64,000 bases of DNA from positions 1 to 64,000 of the forward strand of contig JABWCQ010000008.1 of NCBI GenBank assembly GCA_013360195.1. Reading direction: 5' to 3'. The DNA is from a bacterium. Lineage in GTDB: Bacteria; Electryoneota; RPQS01. The notes beneath the pieces were generated by a model. The model worked only from the letters and a program-made list of their open reading frames with translations. It was not told where the DNA came from and searched no databases. Of this stretch, positions 35,478-45,078 are shown in pieces (within the stretch, counting starts at the first letter, position 1; the number at the start of each line of letters is the position of its first letter). The translations under genes were made by a program, and so were the position numbers.

Positions 35478-38400
35478 GCCGGGAATCAGACATGAAACAA
35501 ACGGCGAATAAAGACACGGCAGCCAAACTTCGTCATTGGACGACGCTTGGTGAGCTGCACGGTGACGAAGCGGCGCTGGCCGTCAAGCACTCCGAGTTTT
35601 ACTCCAAACCCGAAGAGTTTTTCAATCAGGAGCAGGCCACCAAGTTCTCGCTGACGGGTGACGCTACTCTGATTTCAGAAGCGGCCGGGTTTGTCGAACT
35701 CAAAGTCAAGCAGAACGGCGGCGACTCCAAGGGCATGTCGCGGCGCGACTTCCTGAAAATTTCAGGCGCGGCGATGGTGTTTGCCACGGCGGGATGCAGC
35801 CTGCGTCCGGCGCAAAAAATCATTCCGTACATCAACCAGCCCGAGGAAATCATGCTCGGCGTGCCGAACTATTATGCGTCGGCAACGGGCGGCTCGCAGG
35901 GCAACGGTGTACTGATTAAGACGCGCGAAGGCCGTCCCATAAAGCTGGAAGGCAATCCCCAGCATCCGCTGACAAAGGGCAAGCTCGACGCGCGCGGACA
36001 GTACGATATTTTCAATCTCTACGATCCCGATCGCCTGACCGGTCCTGTCGTGATGGCAAACGGTCAGCCGGCGGTTATCTCGTGGAGTGCGGCGGACGGT
36101 GAAATCGCGGAGAAACTCAAAGCCGCTCGCGGACGCATCGCAGTGCTGACCGGCACGGTGCATGGTCCGGCGCGCAAGAAAGTCATCGCTGATTTTTGCC
36201 AGAGCTTCGGTGCGATACACTACAGCTACGACGGCTGGACGCGCGAAGCGGCGCGCAAAGCCAATGAGCTGAGCTTCGGCAATGCGGTGCTGCCATCGTA
36301 TCACTTCGACAAAGCCGATTACATTCTGTCACTCGACGGTGATTTTCTTGGCACGGGTTATTCCGCGCTCGAATGGCAGGCCGGATTCGGCGCGAAGCGT
36401 CATGTCAAAGACCACAAGCTGAACAAGCTCGTCTCGGCGGACTGTGCAACGACTCTGACTTCGTCCAACGCCGACGAACGCTTCCGCATGAAGCCGGGAC
36501 TGAGTGTCGCTTTCGGTTTGGCCGTTGCAAACAGCCTGTCGAGCATGGGACACAGCGTGATTTCGCTCGACAGCACGGCGAACTCGAATATCTCGAAATT
36601 CAGCGCCTCGCAAGTGGAAGGCATGGCCGGACTCAAGCAGGGTACGATTGACCGCATCGCCGGTGAGCTGTGGGAAAACCGCGGCAAGAGCATCGTGTTC
36701 GGCGGTGAGTCGCTTGACCATCAGCTGGTCGCATGTCTGCTCAACGCGATGCTTGGAAACGATGGTGTCACCGTTGACGGCAACGGCGCTCCGTCGCAGC
36801 AGGCGTCCGGTTCGCTGACGGGATTGCTGGAGCTGCTGAACCGGTTGAACAGCGGCGAGATTGACGTGGTCATTACATTCGGAACCAATCCGGCGTATTC
36901 ACTTCCTGAATCGGCGGGAGTTGCAGCGGCTTTCGGTAAGGCTTCGACGGTGATTCATCTGGGTGACCGTGCCGATGAGACTGGACGGCTGGCGAACTAT
37001 CTGCTGCCCGGACTGCACTGGCTGGAAAGCTGGGGCGATGCCGAGCCGCAAGCGGGACTCTATTCGGTGATTCAACCGAGTGTGATGCCGCTTCATGATT
37101 GCCGCGCGGCCGAAGAGTCGCTCATTAAGTTTGCTCAAACCGCTCAAGTCGAAGGACTGGGCATGGTGACCGGCGGCTGGCATGAGTATGTGATGGAAAC
37201 GTGGCGCACGGCAGTTTACAGTGCTGATGTGTTCGCCGGTGACTTTACGAGCTTCTGGAACAGCGCGCTGCGCGACGGATTCGTGGATTTGCGCAAGAGC
37301 CCGACTCCGAGACCCTATTCGGGAATTGGACTGAACAACATTCTGATTCCGCAGCAGGGTGACGAACTGCAATTGGTTGTGCTGCCTTCGCCGCATCTGA
37401 CCGAAGACGGTAACGGCAATAACGCGTGGCTGCTTGAACTTCCGCATCCGGTGGGACGTGTATCGTGGACGAACTACGCGAACTTCGCGCCTAAAACCGC
37501 GAGCCGCCTGGGAGTGCGCGATGGTGACTCTATAAAGGTTACGGCAAACGGCGCAACCATTGAAGTACCCGTTCACGTACAGCCGGGTGATGTGGAGAAT
37601 GTCATCACGATTGAAACGGGATGGGGACGCAAAAACGTTGGACGTGTCGGCAATGGTGTCGGCGGTAATGCGTTTGCATTGTGTGCGGTCGAGAATAACG
37701 CGCTGCGCACGGTGCACGCCGTGTCCATCGAAAAGACGGGACGTTGGGAAGAGTTGCCGGATGTGCAAGGTCACAACTACACCGAAGGTCGTCCGATTGT
37801 CGCCGAAACGCCGTTTGAGCAGTACCTGAAGAATCCGGAATCCGGCAAGTGGCACGAGCATGAGTTAATGTCCCTTTGGCCTGAGCATGAATACAAGGGC
37901 AACAAGTGGGGCATGGTGATTGACCAGACCGCCTGTATCGGCTGTAATGCTTGTATGGCGGCCTGCTCGGTGGAGAACAACATTCCGGTCGTGGGTGTTG
38001 GTCAGATTCGATTGGGACGAGAGCTGCATTGGATTCGTGTGGACCGCTACTACAGCGGCGATGAGCACGAGCCGGAATTCACCTATCAGCCGATGCTTTG
38101 CCAGCACTGCGACAATGCGCCGTGCGAAACAGTCTGTCCGGTTGTGGCTACGATTCACAGCGAAGAGGGCCTGAACATGCAGGTCTATAACCGTTGCGTC
38201 GGTACGAGATATTGTTCGAACAACTGCCCCTACAAGGTGCGCCGCTTTAATTGGCACGAATACACGTTTGCGGCTTATGAACCGCATCCGCTGCAGCTCG
38301 TGCTGAACCCCGAAGTGACGGTGCGCGAAAAGGGCGTGATGGAGAAGTGCACGTTCTGCCAGCAGCGTATTCGCGACGGCAAGGAACGCGCCAAGGAAAT

Positions 38401-38692
38401 GAACCGCCCGGTGACTGATGCGGATATCAAGACGGCTTGTCAGCAGACCTGTCCGACGGACGCCATCAGCTTCGGCAATACGAATAACCCGGATAGCCAG
38501 GTTTCACATATGAAGAAAGACCCGCGCGCGTACAACGTGATTGCCGAAGTCAATACGCGTCCTGCGGTGACCTATTTCACGAAACTGCGCAACCGGCCGA
38601 CACGCGACACCGACCTGCATCTGGGCGGACACGGTGACGGTCACGGCGGTCACGACGACGCGCACGCAACTGAGGGAGGTCACCACTCGTGA
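35474..38692 (+). CDS. actB: ActB, iron-sulphur/molybdopterin-like subunit of Alternative Complex III
   Basis: 1072 residues from the ATG at 35474 (4-bp ATGA overlap with actA; ATG 35492 is a possible alternative). A Tat-like signal lies inside the protein (SRRDFLKISGAAMVFATAGC, about residue 88), as usual for ActB after an N-terminal extension. Residues ~130-780 are a molybdopterin-oxidoreductase-like domain. From about residue 820 come four Fe-S binding Cys groups: CIGCNACMAAC, CQHCDNAPCETVCP, CVGTRYCSNNCP, and CTFCQQRI with CQQTCP. One group has the wider spacing typical of a [3Fe-4S] site. ActB of characterised ACIII binds no Mo cofactor. The C-terminal tail is His/Gly-rich (GGHGDGHGGHDDAH). 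The stop overlaps the actC start (GTGA). Confidence 0.95.
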   Translation: MSRESDMKQTANKDTAAKLRHWTTLGELHGDEAALAVKHSEFYSKPEEFFNQEQATKFSLTGDATLISEAAGFVELKVKQNGGDSKGMSRRDFLKISGAAMVFATAGCSLRPAQKIIPYINQPEEIMLGVPNYYASATGGSQGNGVLIKTREGRPIKLEGNPQHPLTKGKLDARGQYDIFNLYDPDRLTGPVVMANGQPAVISWSAADGEIAEKLKAARGRIAVLTGTVHGPARKKVIADFCQSFGAIHYSYDGWTREAARKANELSFGNAVLPSYHFDKADYILSLDGDFLGTGYSALEWQAGFGAKRHVKDHKLNKLVSADCATTLTSSNADERFRMKPGLSVAFGLAVANSLSSMGHSVISLDSTANSNISKFSASQVEGMAGLKQGTIDRIAGELWENRGKSIVFGGESLDHQLVACLLNAMLGNDGVTVDGNGAPSQQASGSLTGLLELLNRLNSGEIDVVITFGTNPAYSLPESAGVAAAFGKASTVIHLGDRADETGRLANYLLPGLHWLESWGDAEPQAGLYSVIQPSVMPLHDCRAAEESLIKFAQTAQVEGLGMVTGGWHEYVMETWRTAVYSADVFAGDFTSFWNSALRDGFVDLRKSPTPRPYSGIGLNNILIPQQGDELQLVVLPSPHLTEDGNGNNAWLLELPHPVGRVSWTNYANFAPKTASRLGVRDGDSIKVTANGATIEVPVHVQPGDVENVITIETGWGRKNVGRVGNGVGGNAFALCAVENNALRTVHAVSIEKTGRWEELPDVQGHNYTEGRPIVAETPFEQYLKNPESGKWHEHELMSLWPEHEYKGNKWGMVIDQTACIGCNACMAACSVENNIPVVGVGQIRLGRELHWIRVDRYYSGDEHEPEFTYQPMLCQHCDNAPCETVCPVVATIHSEEGLNMQVYNRCVGTRYCSNNCPYKVRRFNWHEYTFAAYEPHPLQLVLNPEVTVREKGVMEKCTFCQQRIRDGKERAKEMNRPVTDADIKTACQQTCPTDAISFGNTNNPDSQVSHMKKDPRAYNVIAEVNTRPAVTYFTKLRNRPTRDTDLHLGGHGDGHGGHDDAHATEGGHHS

Positions 38693-40056
38693 GCGCTCCG
38701 GCGACGGAACAATTTCTCTCCCGCGACATTCGCTTAGGACAAGTCACCCGCGACGTTATCGCTCCGACCGAGCGCATGCCGTCCATCGGATGGTGGATTG
38801 GATTCCTGATTGCTTCGGGCATGCTCGGTATCGGCGTCATCGTCGTCTACATATTGTTGACGCGCGGACAGGGTATCTTCGGTCTCAGCCATCCCTACGG
38901 CTGGGCCTTTGACATTACGAACTTCGTGTTCTGGATCGGTATCGGCCACGCCGGCACGCTGATTTCGGCGATTCTCTTCCTGCTCAGACAACGGTGGAGA
39001 ACTTCGATTAACCGCTCGGCAGAAGCGATGACAATTTTCGCCGTGATGACCGCATTAATCTTCCCGTTGCTCCACACCGGACGGCAGTGGGTGGCCTATT
39101 GGCTTGTCCCGCTTCCCAATGACCGGTTGCTGTGGGTGAATTTCCGCTCACCGCTGTTGTGGGACGTGTTCGCGGTTTCGACGTATTTCACCATCTCGCT
39201 CTTGTTCTGGTACACAGGTCTTGTGCCCGACTTCGCCTCGATGCGCGACAAGGCCAAGAACTTCCTGCGCAAGAAAATTTACGGCGCGCTGTCGCTGGGC
39301 TGGACGGGCTCGATGCGCGACTGGACACATTACGAAAAGGCATATTTGCTGTTCGCCGGAATGAGCACGGCGCTTGTGCTGTCCGTGCATACGGTTGTGT
39401 CGTACGACTTCGCGACGTCAATTATCCCCGGCTGGCATACCACCATCTTCCCGCCTTACTTCGTCGCCGGCGCTATCTTCTCCGGCTTCGCGATGGTGGT
39501 GACGCTGCTGGTGTTCATGCGCACGGCGTTTAAGCTGGAACATTATATCACTATCCGGCACATGGAGCTGATGAACAAAATCATCCTCCTGACCGGCATG
39601 CTCGTCGGTTACGCGTATCTGACCGAGTTCTTCATCGCGTGGTACAGCGAAAACCCTTTCGAGCGCTATGTGTTCATGAACCGTCTGACGGGACCTTTCT
39701 CGTGGGCGTTCTACATCATGTTCTTCTGCAACGTGGCCGTGCCGCAAATCTTCTGGTTCAAAAAGGCGCGCACGTCCATTCCGATCATGTTCGTGGTTTC
39801 GATTCTCGTCAATATCGGTATGTGGTTCGAACGGTTTAACATCATCGTGTCGTCGCTGCACCGCGACTTCCTGCCCACCAACTGGGACAACTTCGTGCCG
39901 ACGATTTACGACTTCGGCTGGACCATCGGCGCATTCGGCCTGTTCCTGACCTTGTTCCTGCTGTTTGTGCGCGTGTTCCCCACAGTCTCAATTGCCGAAA
40001 TCAAGCACACGCTGCCGAAACCGGCGGATTCGTCGAAGGAGGGCGTCCATGGCTAA
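38689..40056 (+). CDS. actC: ActC, NrfD/PsrC-like quinol-binding membrane subunit
   Basis: 455 residues with about ten hydrophobic segments, the NrfD/PsrC fold. Phrases such as WVAYWLVPLPNDRLLWVNFRS, FATSIIPGWHTTIFPPYFV and WDNFVPTIYD are typical of ActC. It is one of the two membrane subunits of ACIII that bind menaquinol and may couple proton movement. The GTG start overlaps the actB stop by 4 bp, and the last 8 bp overlap actD. Confidence 0.94.
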   Translation: MSAPATEQFLSRDIRLGQVTRDVIAPTERMPSIGWWIGFLIASGMLGIGVIVVYILLTRGQGIFGLSHPYGWAFDITNFVFWIGIGHAGTLISAILFLLRQRWRTSINRSAEAMTIFAVMTALIFPLLHTGRQWVAYWLVPLPNDRLLWVNFRSPLLWDVFAVSTYFTISLLFWYTGLVPDFASMRDKAKNFLRKKIYGALSLGWTGSMRDWTHYEKAYLLFAGMSTALVLSVHTVVSYDFATSIIPGWHTTIFPPYFVAGAIFSGFAMVVTLLVFMRTAFKLEHYITIRHMELMNKIILLTGMLVGYAYLTEFFIAWYSENPFERYVFMNRLTGPFSWAFYIMFFCNVAVPQIFWFKKARTSIPIMFVVSILVNIGMWFERFNIIVSSLHRDFLPTNWDNFVPTIYDFGWTIGAFGLFLTLFLLFVRVFPTVSIAEIKHTLPKPADSSKEGVHG

Positions 40057-40555
40057 GCATCCTGCGCTTATCGGAGTCTATTCCGATCCTGACGTGTTGC
40101 TGGAAGCGGCGGACGGAGCGCGCCAGAAAGGGTGGAAGCATCTCGATGCCTACACTCCGTATCCCATTCACGGACTCGACAAGGCACTCGGTATCGGTCA
40201 CTCCTGGGTACCGTGGGTCACGCTGGCGATGGGCCTGGGCGGAGCGTTGGGCGGTTTCACGCTTGAATACTGGGTGCACGTCATTGAATGGCCGATGAAC
40301 GTCGGCGGCAAGCCACTCAATTCATGGCCGGCGTTCTTCCCGGTGATGTTTGAAAGCGGCGTGCTGATTGGCGGTATCTCCACGTTCATCGCGATGTGGG
40401 CGGCCTGCAAGTTGCCGACGAGCAAGCCGGTGATTCACGACGAACGCTTTACCGACGACAAGTTCGGTCTGTTGATTCCGCTTGACGGAGTTTCACCTGC
40501 CGATGCCGAAGCTTATCTGAAATCCAGCGGCGCCGAGGAGGTCAAGCATGTCTAA
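40049..40555 (+). CDS. actD: ActD, DUF3341 membrane subunit
   Basis: 168 residues from the ATG at 40049, chosen for the GGAGG just upstream and the conserved opening (ALIGVYSDPDVLLEAADGAR). It has two membrane helices (about residues 52-70 and 98-122) flanked by soluble parts; PYPIHGLDKALG is the typical DUF3341 phrase. A structural ACIII subunit without cofactors. It overlaps actC by 8 bp and actE by 8 bp. Confidence 0.94.
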   Translation: MAKHPALIGVYSDPDVLLEAADGARQKGWKHLDAYTPYPIHGLDKALGIGHSWVPWVTLAMGLGGALGGFTLEYWVHVIEWPMNVGGKPLNSWPAFFPVMFESGVLIGGISTFIAMWAACKLPTSKPVIHDERFTDDKFGLLIPLDGVSPADAEAYLKSSGAEEVKHV

Positions 40556-41177
40556 ATTCGCTGTGCTTGCACTTACCGCGCTGTTGATTGCCTCCTGCGG
40601 CAAAAAAAGTTTCCCGACTCTGGAATACATGCCCGACATGTACCGTCAGGCGTCGATGAAGGCACAAGAGTGGGACCCGCATTCACCAAACGGCGTGGGC
40701 ATGCGAGTTCCTCCGGCGGGAACGGTTCCTGTCAACTATGAACCGTACACCATTGCGCTGCTCGACACGCTCGCGGCAAACGCGCTGGCGAATCCCCTGA
40801 CTCCGACGGAAGATGTGCTCGAAGCGGGACGCAAGTACTACAACACCTTCTGCGTGGTCTGCCACGGCGTGACGGGTGACGGCAAAGGCTACATTGTGCC
40901 GAAATTCACCATGCCGCCGTCGCTCTTGAGTGAAAAACTTCTGGCGTGGCCGGACGGGCGAATCTATCATACAATTATGATGGGTCAGGGACTGATGCCG
41001 AGTTACAAACAGCAGGTGCCGGCAGACAAACGCTGGGCAATTATCCATTACATTCGCGCGCTGCAGCGCGCCGCACATCCGCAGCCGCAGGACAGCGTTC
41101 TGATGGCTACAGGTCGTTACAACTTCATGGACGATGCGCCGGACACGGCCAAGGCCGTGCTCTGGCCGAAGAGGTAA
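40548..41177 (+). CDS. actE: ActE, monohaem cytochrome c lipoprotein
   Basis: 209 residues; lipoprotein signal MSKFAVLALTALLIASC. One haem site, CVVCH (about residue 101), with Met ligand candidates in MGQGLMPSY, and a class I cytochrome c fold. The N-terminal YMPDMYRQASMKAQEWDP phrase is characteristic of ActE. It probably hands electrons from ACIII to the next carrier. It overlaps actD by 8 bp. The usual actF does not follow directly; a barrel gene is inserted 6 bp downstream. Confidence 0.93.
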   Translation: MSKFAVLALTALLIASCGKKSFPTLEYMPDMYRQASMKAQEWDPHSPNGVGMRVPPAGTVPVNYEPYTIALLDTLAANALANPLTPTEDVLEAGRKYYNTFCVVCHGVTGDGKGYIVPKFTMPPSLLSEKLLAWPDGRIYHTIMMGQGLMPSYKQQVPADKRWAIIHYIRALQRAAHPQPQDSVLMATGRYNFMDDAPDTAKAVLWPKR

Positions 41178-41183
41178 ATTCAG

Positions 41184-42080
41184 ATGAAGTTCATTGCGCT
41201 GGTGGGGGTTTGGCTGGCGTTGGTACAGGCAACCGGTGCCTGTCCGATGTGTGCGAGCGGCGGACCCGCCGATTATGTGAAATTCGAGGACAGCGAAGAT
41301 GTTGTGATGACTCCGGGCAAGCTTCGACGCTGGTCGGTCACGCTTGACACCCGCACTGTCGAATCGTCTGAAGGTGACGAGGTTGAGGAGTCACATGGAC
41401 AAACTCAACTGGGATTTTCCGCAGGCTATCGTCCCAATGCGAAGTTGCTGCTTCTTGCCCGCGTGCCTTATGTGCGCGCAACGCTGCGCGAAGATAATGA
41501 AGAGCATGTCAACAGCGGCATCGGTGACGCGGAAATCATGGCTGCATTTGAATTCAAGAGAGGTGCCGCGAATTGGTGGCCGGCGTTGACCGCCGTTGTC
41601 AAATTGCCTACGGGTGATAACGATGTTCAGGCCGATGATTCAGATGCCGAGTTTACGAGGCTCGAAGAACACGGTCAAATCGGCACGGGCGCGGCGGACG
41701 CGATGCTGATGGGACATCTGCGGCACGCCGGAGTTTATCGCGTTGCAGCGACTCTCGGTTACCGCTTTAACGGTCAAAATGACTTCGAATACCAGTACGG
41801 CAGTGTAGCATGGCTGGATGTTGATGCGAATCGTTCCGTGTATGGCAGTTTGTGGGCTGGCGGAGTTCTACGGGTTCGAAATTCCGACCGCCATCTTGAC
41901 AACGGAGAAAATGTTGAGGATTCCGGCGGCACCATTCTATTACTCATGCCGGAAGCAGGTGTTTCAATCGGCAGTAATCTGAATCTGTTCGTTCAAGGTA
42001 TTGTTCCAGTAATCAACCATTTGAACGGCACACAGGAAGAAAAGGTCGGCTTTTCAGTCGCTTTGACGCAGTCCTTTTAG
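41184..42080 (+). CDS. Outer-membrane beta-barrel-like protein inserted in the act operon
   Basis: 298 residues; signal peptide MKFIALVGVWLALVQATG, then the mature start ACPMCASGGPADYV, with a CxxC pair next to the cleavage site. The rest consists of alternating amphipathic strands (GQTQLGFSAGYRPNAKLLL, ATLGYRFNGQNDFEYQYG) ending in a terminal strand with Phe (VGFSVALTQSF), as in outer-membrane barrels. It resembles the 'MetA-pathway of phenol degradation' transporter-type family. The start is 6 bp after actE and 55 bp before actF, on the same strand, so it is co-transcribed. The CxxC suggests metal or redox contact; the role in respiration is unknown. Confidence 0.65.
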   Translation: MKFIALVGVWLALVQATGACPMCASGGPADYVKFEDSEDVVMTPGKLRRWSVTLDTRTVESSEGDEVEESHGQTQLGFSAGYRPNAKLLLLARVPYVRATLREDNEEHVNSGIGDAEIMAAFEFKRGAANWWPALTAVVKLPTGDNDVQADDSDAEFTRLEEHGQIGTGAADAMLMGHLRHAGVYRVAATLGYRFNGQNDFEYQYGSVAWLDVDANRSVYGSLWAGGVLRVRNSDRHLDNGENVEDSGGTILLLMPEAGVSIGSNLNLFVQGIVPVINHLNGTQEEKVGFSVALTQSF

Positions 42081-42135
42081 TCTGATTCCAAAAAGAAATT
42101 ATCGGTCGTGGAAATAGGAGGCAACTCCGTCTCAT

Positions 42136-43335
42136 ATGCACGCTACAGTAACACATATTGACAATCCGGGGCCGCTCAGCCTCGCCAAACCGCTTAGCAA
42201 TCTGTTCATGGCGATGATTGCCATCGGCGGACTGGCTTTTATCGGCGGCGTGATTGCCGACCCGACCCGGGCCTGGCAGAACTACATCATCAACCTGTAC
42301 ATGTTCACAGGTTTTGCTCTGGGCGGTTTTGCTTTCGTCACCATTAACCGCGCCGTAAACGCGTACTGGGCTGTTGTCCCGCGCCGCCTGGCCGAAGCCT
42401 TCATGAGCTTCCTGCCGGTCGCGTTCGTGCTGTTCATTCCTGCGCTGGTGGGAATCATGATGACCGGTGACAGCATCTATTCGTGGATGGGTGACAATTC
42501 CCGCATCCACAGCCCGACCAAGCATGCATGGCTGTCGTACAATTTCGTGGCCATCAGGAATGTTCTGTTCTTCATTATTTGGATTCTGCTGGCGAGAAAG
42601 CTCATCAGCTACTCCGTCGGACAGGATAACGGTCAGAATCAAGACAGCCGTCCGGCCGCGGCACGCTTCTCCATTGTCGCTCTGCTGCTGTTCGCTCCGA
42701 CCTACGCGTTCTTCTCCTACGACCTGATTATGTCGATGGAGCCGAAATGGTTCTCGACCATGTTCACGGTCTATACGTTTGCCGGAATCTTTCAGAGCAC
42801 CATGGCGCTGATGACCATCGTGTTCGTTAAACTGAAGCAGAATCAGCTCAAGCACGTCGCCACACCTTCGCATGTGAAGGACCTCTCAGGCCTGCTGTTC
42901 GCGTTCACGGTGTTCATGTGCTACGTGGCATTCTCGCAATTCATGCTCATCTGGTACGCGAACCTGCCTGAAGAGACATTCTACTACATCAAGCGCTCCG
43001 AAGGCGGCTGGGTGGTTATCGCGTATTTTACATGGTTCCTGAAGTTCATTCTGCCCTTCTTCGGTCTGCTCGGACAGGGACAAAAGAAGCATGACCGCTG
43101 GTTGATGATTGTCTGCGGCGGCGTGCTGCTCGGACAATATCTTGACCTCTATTGGATGGCCGTACCGTCGCAGAATCCGACGCTCGTACCGATTGCGTGG
43201 ATTGAAATCGGCACGCTGGCCCTGTTTGCCGGACTGTTCGGTCTGTTTGTGTCGCGGTGGATGAGCAAACATAATTTGATTCCGGTCGGTGACCCGTATG
43301 TTCTGGCCAGCGCTAACTGGAGGTTCTGGGAGTAA
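42136..43335 (+). CDS. actF: ActF, second NrfD-like membrane subunit
   Basis: 399 residues with about ten hydrophobic segments, homologous in fold to ActC but shorter, as in other ACIII clusters. Typical phrases are YDLIMSMEPKWFSTMFTVY and YWMAVPSQNPTLVPI. It forms the other half of the membrane domain of ACIII. An AGGAGG sequence lies about 15 bases before the ATG. The following cytochrome gene begins at the base directly after its stop. Confidence 0.93.
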   Translation: MHATVTHIDNPGPLSLAKPLSNLFMAMIAIGGLAFIGGVIADPTRAWQNYIINLYMFTGFALGGFAFVTINRAVNAYWAVVPRRLAEAFMSFLPVAFVLFIPALVGIMMTGDSIYSWMGDNSRIHSPTKHAWLSYNFVAIRNVLFFIIWILLARKLISYSVGQDNGQNQDSRPAAARFSIVALLLFAPTYAFFSYDLIMSMEPKWFSTMFTVYTFAGIFQSTMALMTIVFVKLKQNQLKHVATPSHVKDLSGLLFAFTVFMCYVAFSQFMLIWYANLPEETFYYIKRSEGGWVVIAYFTWFLKFILPFFGLLGQGQKKHDRWLMIVCGGVLLGQYLDLYWMAVPSQNPTLVPIAWIEIGTLALFAGLFGLFVSRWMSKHNLIPVGDPYVLASANWRFWE

Positions 43336-44265
43336 ATGAGTAAATACAGCCCAAAGAACAGCAGCGTCTTCCTGTATGTCCCGATGGTCGTTCTCGCCAT
43401 CGTCTTGGTTGCGCTCGTCTTCCGCTGGCAATTCAAGGGCGGAGAAGAAATCGGAGCATCGCTCCCGCCGCCCAAGAAAGAAGTGGAAGCCTCCAAAGTG
43501 GTTAATCACCGTGCCCTTGCCAAGGACACCGGTCTCGCCGCCGACGGCAAGATGCTTTATCAAATCAACTGTGCATCCTGCCACGGCAATGACGGTCAGG
43601 GCGACGGACCGCGTGCAACAGGCCTGAACCCTGCGCCGCGAAACTACAAGACTGAAAAATTCAAGTTCGGTGACGATGTCGTCGGTATCTACAATACCCT
43701 GATGAAGGGCTCGCCGGGAACGTCTATGCCGTCGTTCTCGCTTCTGCCTGCGCGCGATGTGTGGGCAATGGTGCATTATGTCCGCACGCTGATTCCCAAT
43801 CCGACGCCGACCGATGACGCGATAATCGCGCAGCTTCCCGAAGCTCCCGCCGGCGGAACAGCCGATGCAGGCGGCGCTGCTGTTGCCGAAGAAACGTCTA
43901 ATGAGGGACGCATTCCGATTTCACTCGCGATGCAGCAAGTGCAGAAGGCAGGGTATCCGTCCGATAAAATGGCGCGCCAAATTGATGTCTCGTCCACCGG
44001 TGCGCAAATCTACCTTGCGCGCTGCGCGAAGTGTCACGGACAGCACGGCGAAGGCATGGCGAATGCCGTGCTGGGCGGCGCGCCATACCGCTACACAACC
44101 ACGCAGCCGCTGTACGCGCGCAACGCACCGTGGCTGACTGACCGCGCCGTCTTCGACAATATCGTGGTCAAGGGACTGGGACGGGCGCATCCGGGGCACG
44201 GCACCCTCACCAAATCGCAGGTTGACGCGCTGTACGAGTTCGTGCAAAGTCTGGCAACGAACTGA
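43336..44265 (+). CDS. Membrane-anchored dihaem cytochrome c
   Basis: 309 residues. An N-terminal membrane anchor (residues ~10-30) is followed by two class I cytochrome c domains: CASCH (about residue 80, Met candidate in GTSMPSF) and CAKCH (about residue 232). An Ala/Gly/Pro-rich linker (about 165-190) joins them. Zero-base gap after actF and 39 bp before coxB. Because coxB here lacks its own cytochrome c domain, this protein is the obvious carrier between ACIII and the oxidase (inference from context). Confidence 0.9.
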   Translation: MSKYSPKNSSVFLYVPMVVLAIVLVALVFRWQFKGGEEIGASLPPPKKEVEASKVVNHRALAKDTGLAADGKMLYQINCASCHGNDGQGDGPRATGLNPAPRNYKTEKFKFGDDVVGIYNTLMKGSPGTSMPSFSLLPARDVWAMVHYVRTLIPNPTPTDDAIIAQLPEAPAGGTADAGGAAVAEETSNEGRIPISLAMQQVQKAGYPSDKMARQIDVSSTGAQIYLARCAKCHGQHGEGMANAVLGGAPYRYTTTQPLYARNAPWLTDRAVFDNIVVKGLGRAHPGHGTLTKSQVDALYEFVQSLATN

Positions 44266-44304
44266 TTTTTCTCGACACTATTCAATAGGGTTACAATCCC
44301 CCCT

Positions 44305-45078
44305 ATGTTCAAAAGAAAACTACCCTGGCTTGCTTTGGCGCTTGTGCCGGCGGCTGTGTACGCGAGCGAACCGCTGACCTCTTGGCTGTTCAATCCCGTC
44401 ACACCCGTTGCTCACGACGTCCGGGAAACGTTCAAAATCATGCTCGGCTTGACGCTGCCGTTTCTGCTCTTGCCGCAGATTCTGCTCGCCTACGCCATCT
44501 GGAAATTCAATGAAAAGCGCGGTCACCAACCCGCGACGTTTCATGAAAACGTGCCGCTCGAAATCGTGTGGACAGTCGTCCCTGCGCTCGTGCTGGTTGC
44601 GATTGCCATTCCGGCGTACAGCACGCTGAAGAAAATTGAAGTCCCGCCCAAATCCGATCTCGTCGTCGAGGTCATCGGTCACCAGTTCTTCTGGGAGTAC
44701 CGTCTGCCGCGCTACGACATCGGATATGCCAATGAGCCGCTGGTGGTGCCTGCCGACAAGATTATCACGCTCAATCTGACCTCGGTGGACGTGATTCACT
44801 CGTGGTGGGTGCCAAGCTTCGGTGTCAAGCAGGATGCCAACCCCGGGCGCATCACGCACGCCTGGTTCAAGGCGCCCGAAGGTCATTATAAGGGTCAGTG
44901 TGCCGAGCTGTGCGGACCTCTGCACGGCGAAATGTGGATTGATGTTGAAGTCGTCTCCGAACAGGAGTTCGAGAAGTGGTTGGAGGAGAGAATGGGAAGT
45001 GCCGCGAGTGCGCCGCCGGACAGCGCGCACAGCATGATGTTGTCGCCTGAACCGGAAAGCGAGGTCGTGAATGGCTGA
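44305..45078 (+). CDS. coxB: Cytochrome c oxidase subunit II
   Basis: 257 residues: two membrane helices (about 5-22 and 45-65; another hydrophobic stretch lies at 90-110), then a cupredoxin domain with the CuA ligands in VIHSWWVPSF and CAELCGPLHGEM (Cys-x3-Cys, His, Met). The protein ends ~50 residues after the CuA site, so it is aa3-type with no fused cytochrome c, unlike the caa3 enzymes often paired with ACIII. It overlaps coxA by 8 bp. Confidence 0.95.
   Translation: MFKRKLPWLALALVPAAVYASEPLTSWLFNPVTPVAHDVRETFKIMLGLTLPFLLLPQILLAYAIWKFNEKRGHQPATFHENVPLEIVWTVVPALVLVAIAIPAYSTLKKIEVPPKSDLVVEVIGHQFFWEYRLPRYDIGYANEPLVVPADKIITLNLTSVDVIHSWWVPSFGVKQDANPGRITHAWFKAPEGHYKGQCAELCGPLHGEMWIDVEVVSEQEFEKWLEERMGSAASAPPDSAHSMMLSPEPESEVVNG

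Noticed and set aside
36899-37861. 320-residue minus-strand frame inside actB, and similar frames inside actC, coxA and ctaB
   Set aside because: The plus-strand genes are unmistakable by family motifs; the antisense frames show no recognisable protein.
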